Shown: piece after piece, positions 60,711 to 64,000 of the stretch | How positions within the stretch are numbered: the first letter of the stretch is position 1 | Layout: every line of letters begins with the position of its first letter | Origin: Spirosoma sordidisoli | GTDB lineage: Bacteria > Bacteroidota > Bacteroidia > Cytophagales > Spirosomataceae | Assembly: GCF_004138325.1 (NCBI RefSeq) | Contig: NZ_SBLB01000004.1 | Span: 186,001-250,000, forward strand | Direction: 5' to 3' | DNA length: 64,000 nucleotides | Notes under the pieces: model-generated | What the model was told of the DNA's origin: nothing | The model's database searches: none | What the model saw: the letters and a program-made list of their open reading frames with translations, nothing else | Program-made: the position numbers and the translations under genes

Positions 60711-63126
60711 ACGCGGCTTTCACACTCTGAAAACTCACCGTCAGCAGCGCAATGCCCACCGCCAGTAAACCCGCCAGGGCGAAGACCCACCACTCGATGT
60801 CGATTTTGTAGGCGAAATTTTGCAGCCAGCGGTGCAGGGCATACCAGGCCAGGGGCGACGCGATCACGATCGCAATAACGACCAGCTTGAGAAAGTCTTT
60901 CGACAACAGGGCTACGATGCTGGCCACCGAGGCTCCCAGCACTTTCCGAACGCCGATTTCCTTGTTTCGCTGCAAGGTGGTCTGGTAGGCCAGTCCGAAC
61001 AGACCTAACGACGCCACGACGATGGCCAGCCCGGCAAAGAGGCCGGCCAGATAAGCGAATGTCCAGTCCAACTGGTACTGCCGGTTGAAAAACTCGTCCA
61101 GGAAAAACGAAGAAAATGGGCTGTCCGGAAACGTTTTTTGCCAGATCTGCTGAATAGTGACCATCGTCTGCGGCAGCTGATCCGGGCGGAGACTGACCGT
61201 GAGGTAGCCGTCAGGGGCGTCGCCCAGTTCAAAAATAATGGGGTCGAGCGCCTTCCGGAGCGACAGCTGGTGGTAGTCGCGGAGCACCCCGACGATCGTT
61301 GGCGTTTGTTGCATCCGGTAGTTGATCCGCTGCCCGATGGCCTGAGCCGGGCGGGCGTAGCCCAACATCCGGGCCGCCGTCTCGTTGATCACCACCGACT
61401 GCCCCCCGGCGGCATCGGCGCCGAAAGCAGGCGAAAACCAGCGACCAGCCGCCAGCCGGGCCCCGAACGTCTGCGGAAACGAATAATCGACCGCCGAAAA
61501 ATAGTACCGCCCGGCCGACTCCTCTTCCCGCTGGTTCAACCGACGTACCAGCCCCGCCCGCGACAAGCCCGTAATGGGTTTACCCGGAATCAGATTCGAG
61601 GCCGTAACTTGCTGAACACCGGGCGTATTCAGCAGCCGGGCCCTGATTTCGTTCAGTTTGGTCTGGTAGGTCGAGTCGGTTGTGGCCGGCCCGTTGATGA
61701 CCAGCCGCTGGTCCAGCCTGATGCCCACGTCGTACCGTTGCATGAACGTCAGCTGATGATACATACCCAGCGCCCCGGCAATCAGCAGCATCGACAGGAC
61801 AAACTGAAACACGACCAGCCCTTTCCGGAGCGACAGCCCCCGGGCGGGCGCCCCCCACTGCCCCCGCAAGACGGCCGCGGGCTGAACCGTGATGTTGACA
61901 AAAATCGGATACAGGCTCGACAGCAGCACGCCACCCGCAAAAAAGCTGGCGCAGACCAGCAGCCATACCTGATCGGTCAGCATCCGCAGGGATAAAGGCT
62001 GACCCACCAGTTCGTTGAAAGTGGGTTGCACGAGCGAGACCAGCCCAGCCGCCAGGGCCATACTGATCGTGTTCAGCAGGAGCGCTTCCAGCAGGAATTG
62101 CCGCAGCAGATCGGCACCCGACGCGCCCGTTACTTTCCGAACTCCCACTTCCTTAGCCCGCTCGGTAGCGCGTGCCGTGGCCAGGTTGACGTAGTTGATC
62201 CACGCAATCAGGGAGGTGAACAGCGCCACCACGAGCAGCACCCCCACCATGAGCCGACTGCCGTTAGTGCCCGGTTCGCCCAGCAAGGGCGGGTCCAGAT
62301 GAATACGGCTCAGCGGCTGGAGCTGCAACTCATCCTTGCTGGCTTCGCCCTGGGTTTGCCGGATATAATCGGGCAGTTTGGCGTCCAGCCCCCCCGCCGA
62401 CGCCCCCGGTCGGAGCCGCACATAGGTATAAAACGAGTCGCCCCAGTTCGACAGCTCAGCCTCACCCCGCGAAAAGAGGGTAAACGAAACAAGCGCGTTG
62501 ATGGACAGGTGCGAGTTGGCCGGACTGTCGGCCAGTACGCCCGTTACGGTATAGTAGCTAACATCCCGGTAGCTGCCCCCGGCCCAGTCGCCGTAACCGC
62601 CGGTCATCTTCAGCGTTTTACCGACGGGCTCTTCGTTCCCGAAGTACTTCCTGGCCAGGGTTTGCGTGATAACGATCGATGTCGGGTTCCGGAGGGCCGT
62701 TGCCGCGTTGCCTTTGAGCAGCGGAAACGAAAAAAAGGTCAGAAACGATGGGTCGGCCGCCAGCACGTTGTCTTCGCGAAACCGCCTGACCAGCTGCGGG
62801 GTCTCATAGCTAAGCTGCGCGCGGGAACGATGAAACCGCACCATCGATGCGACCTCTGGAAAGGCCTGCTGCAGCCCCGGCCCGACCGATGCCACCGTAG
62901 TTGCTTTGGCCGCCAGTTCGCCCTCCCCGTTCAGCTGGTTATACCGAATCCGATAGATGTCGGCAACATCCTGATGAAACAGATCATAACTACGCTCGAA
63001 ACTCACGTACTCCAGAATAAGCAGACTGGTGGCTATTCCCGTGGCTAACCCGGCTACGTTGATCAACGTAAAGGTTCTATGCGTCCACAGGTTACGAATA
63101 GCGATGCGGATGTAGTTTCTAAGCAT
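60676..63126 (-). CDS. Large double-module FtsX/MacB-type ABC permease, divergent second motif
   Basis: 816 aa, start MLRNYIRIAIRNLWTHR, helix LINVAGLATGIATSLLILEY then VSFERSYDLFH. First coupling motif AKEVGVRKVTGASGADLLRQF. The second motif is YQTTLQRNKEIGVRKVLGAS instead of the FTAEQRTKEIGVRK of its neighbours. End MNPVRSLRSE. First complete permease of the run. Confidence 0.9.
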   Translation of the reverse strand: MLRNYIRIAIRNLWTHRTFTLINVAGLATGIATSLLILEYVSFERSYDLFHQDVADIYRIRYNQLNGEGELAAKATTVASVGPGLQQAFPEVASMVRFHRSRAQLSYETPQLVRRFREDNVLAADPSFLTFFSFPLLKGNAATALRNPTSIVITQTLARKYFGNEEPVGKTLKMTGGYGDWAGGSYRDVSYYTVTGVLADSPANSHLSINALVSFTLFSRGEAELSNWGDSFYTYVRLRPGASAGGLDAKLPDYIRQTQGEASKDELQLQPLSRIHLDPPLLGEPGTNGSRLMVGVLLVVALFTSLIAWINYVNLATARATERAKEVGVRKVTGASGADLLRQFLLEALLLNTISMALAAGLVSLVQPTFNELVGQPLSLRMLTDQVWLLVCASFFAGGVLLSSLYPIFVNITVQPAAVLRGQWGAPARGLSLRKGLVVFQFVLSMLLIAGALGMYHQLTFMQRYDVGIRLDQRLVINGPATTDSTYQTKLNEIRARLLNTPGVQQVTASNLIPGKPITGLSRAGLVRRLNQREEESAGRYYFSAVDYSFPQTFGARLAAGRWFSPAFGADAAGGQSVVINETAARMLGYARPAQAIGQRINYRMQQTPTIVGVLRDYHQLSLRKALDPIIFELGDAPDGYLTVSLRPDQLPQTMVTIQQIWQKTFPDSPFSSFFLDEFFNRQYQLDWTFAYLAGLFAGLAIVVASLGLFGLAYQTTLQRNKEIGVRKVLGASVASIVALLSKDFLKLVVIAIVIASPLAWYALHRWLQNFAYKIDIEWWVFALAGLLAVGIALLTVSFQSVKAALMNPVRSLRSE

Positions 63127-63193
63127 AAGAGAAGAGAGCTAATGAACCAGTACGTACCTACCCAGGGCTGGGAAATCAACCCCCGAACCACCC

Positions 63194-63265
63194 GGGGCCG
63201 TGTCCGCACGGCCCCTGTCCAGACGGCAATGGCTGACGCATAGGAGGCCGTGAGGACACGGCCTC
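63194..63265. repeat. Dispersed repeat copy 2 with two hairpins
   Basis: 63199-63243 matches 16303-16352. Two perfect stems are present: GGGGCCGTG-TCCG-CACGGCCCC (63194-63215) and GAGGCCGTG-AGGA-CACGGCCTC (63244-63265). They lie between two permease genes and could end transcription from 63337. Confidence 0.65.
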
Positions 63266-63336
63266 GGGTGACACGGAATGAACCGACCTACGGCCACAGC
63301 AATACACCAGCGAACCGGTGCTGGGCCGGGCGTTTT

Positions 63337-64000
63337 TTAGTCAGATCGTAAGCTTCTGACCGGGTTCATCAGGGCGGCTTTGATACTTTGGAAACTCACT
63401 GTCAGCAGGGCGATGCCCACCGCCAGCAAACCCGCCAACCCAAACACCCACCACTCGATGTCGATTTTGTAGGCGAAGTCCTGCAGCCACTGGTTCATGG
63501 CATACCAGGCCAGGGGCGACGCAATCACGATCGCAATAACGACCAGCTTGAGAAAGTCTTTCGACAACAGGGCTACGATACTGGTTACCGAAGCGCCCAG
63601 CACTTTCCGAACGCCAATTTCCTTGGTGCGCTGTTCGATGGTCAGTAAGGCCACCGCGAACAGGCCCATGCACGACAGCAGAATAGTCAGACCAGCCGCT
63701 ATTCTGAAGATGGTCGAGAACCGCTCTTCCTTATCGTACCAGCGGTTGGTGTTCTCATTCACGAACGACGCCTGAAAGGGAGCCGAAGGGGCCATCTCTT
63801 TCCAGAGCGACTTGAGCGCATCCATGGTCCGGACCATTCCCTGGGGCGTTGTCCGGATCAGGGCGTAACTAACCCCGGTGCGGCTATCGAGGTGGAGGGT
63901 GATCGGTTTGGCTTTCTGATGCAGCGAAAACAGGTTGAAGTCCGGGATGACGCCAATAATCTCGTATTTCCGGTCGGCGGTATCCGGCTGAATCACGACG
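63337..64000 (-). CDS. Large FtsX/MacB-type ABC permease, C-terminal part (cut by the window)
   Basis: At least 219 residues: late periplasmic part (IIGVIPDFNLFSLHQKAKPI), then IEQRTKEIGVRKVLGASVTS and VALLSKDFLKLV, end MNPVRSLRSD. The last residue is Asp instead of Glu. The rest lies to the right of the window, so it is the first gene of the array as far as visible. Confidence 0.88.
   Translation of the reverse strand, partial: VVIQPDTADRKYEIIGVIPDFNLFSLHQKAKPITLHLDSRTGVSYALIRTTPQGMVRTMDALKSLWKEMAPSAPFQASFVNENTNRWYDKEERFSTIFRIAAGLTILLSCMGLFAVALLTIEQRTKEIGVRKVLGASVTSIVALLSKDFLKLVVIAIVIASPLAWYAMNQWLQDFAYKIDIEWWVFGLAGLLAVGIALLTVSFQSIKAALMNPVRSLRSD

Noticed and set aside
61138..61995. Plus-strand frame of 285 codons
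   Set aside because: Antisense to the permease at 60676.
1..64000. tRNA, rRNA or riboswitch genes
   Set aside because: I looked for cloverleaf-like arms and common conserved cores and found none that I could support by eye; a covariance-model scan would decide.

Overview
The window looks like chromosome from a member of the Bacteroidota, order Cytophagales, most likely a Spirosoma-type genome. This is inference. It rests on the many ~800-residue double-module FtsX/MacB permeases ending in SLRSE, on Bacteroidetes-type -7 promoter boxes (TAnnTTTG), on DUF4249 and GIN-domain relatives, on weak ribosome-binding sites, and on fairly high GC outside the 23-49 kb region.

Layout. (1) 1-7.8 kb: two subunits of a periplasmic PaoABC-type molybdenum aldehyde oxidoreductase with a divergent TetR regulator; an MDR oxidoreductase; then a probable zinc-responsive group (His-rich lipoprotein, thioredoxin-reductase-like flavoprotein, MerC-domain protein) with two copies of a TTTGCAAC-N3-GTTGCAAA palindrome; and a MacB-like permease. 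(2) 7.84-8.19 kb: a composite repeat with a 10-bp tandem array inside nested inverted repeats. (3) 8.7-13.4 kb: the most interesting locus, a four-gene light-sensing operon. It encodes a five-PAS histidine kinase, a photoactive yellow protein (PYP) with every chromophore-pocket residue I could check, a small PAS protein, and an acyl carrier protein fused to an aryl-polyene-type adenylate ligase. The order suggests that the PYP chromophore (p-coumarate) is activated on a carrier protein rather than as free coumaroyl-CoA. (4) 13.6-23.2 kb: M20 peptidase, frameshifted dioxygenase, VOC protein, two large FtsX permeases, and decayed fragments (S41 protease, PagL-like deacylase, DUF4249).

(5) 23.4-49.1 kb: an accessory region, visibly richer in A+T in many spacers. 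It is packed with small redox enzymes (SDR, MDR, aldo-keto reductase, NmrA-like, F420-oxidoreductase-like), NTF2-like and alpha/beta-hydrolase proteins, and nearly one regulator per enzyme (AraC x5, HxlR x2, TetR, Crp). A RES/Xre toxin-antitoxin pair, a broken serine recombinase with a second partial copy 11 kb away, and dispersed short inverted repeats point to repeated recombination. Several operators can be read directly: tandem HxlR sites at 43.85 kb, an operator over a -7 box at 47.77 kb, and a shared 45-bp promoter/operator at 30.1 and 35.5 kb.

(6) 49.5-64 kb: a broken LytTR response regulator followed by a minus-strand run of five complete and one partial large FtsX permeases, with one GIN-domain (DUF2807) protein among them and no ATPase. 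A perfect 130-bp repeat covers two of the gene junctions.

At least nine genes are broken or fragmentary. Two breaks lie in homopolymer runs (A at 40602, G at 42023), so base-calling error must be excluded for those two.
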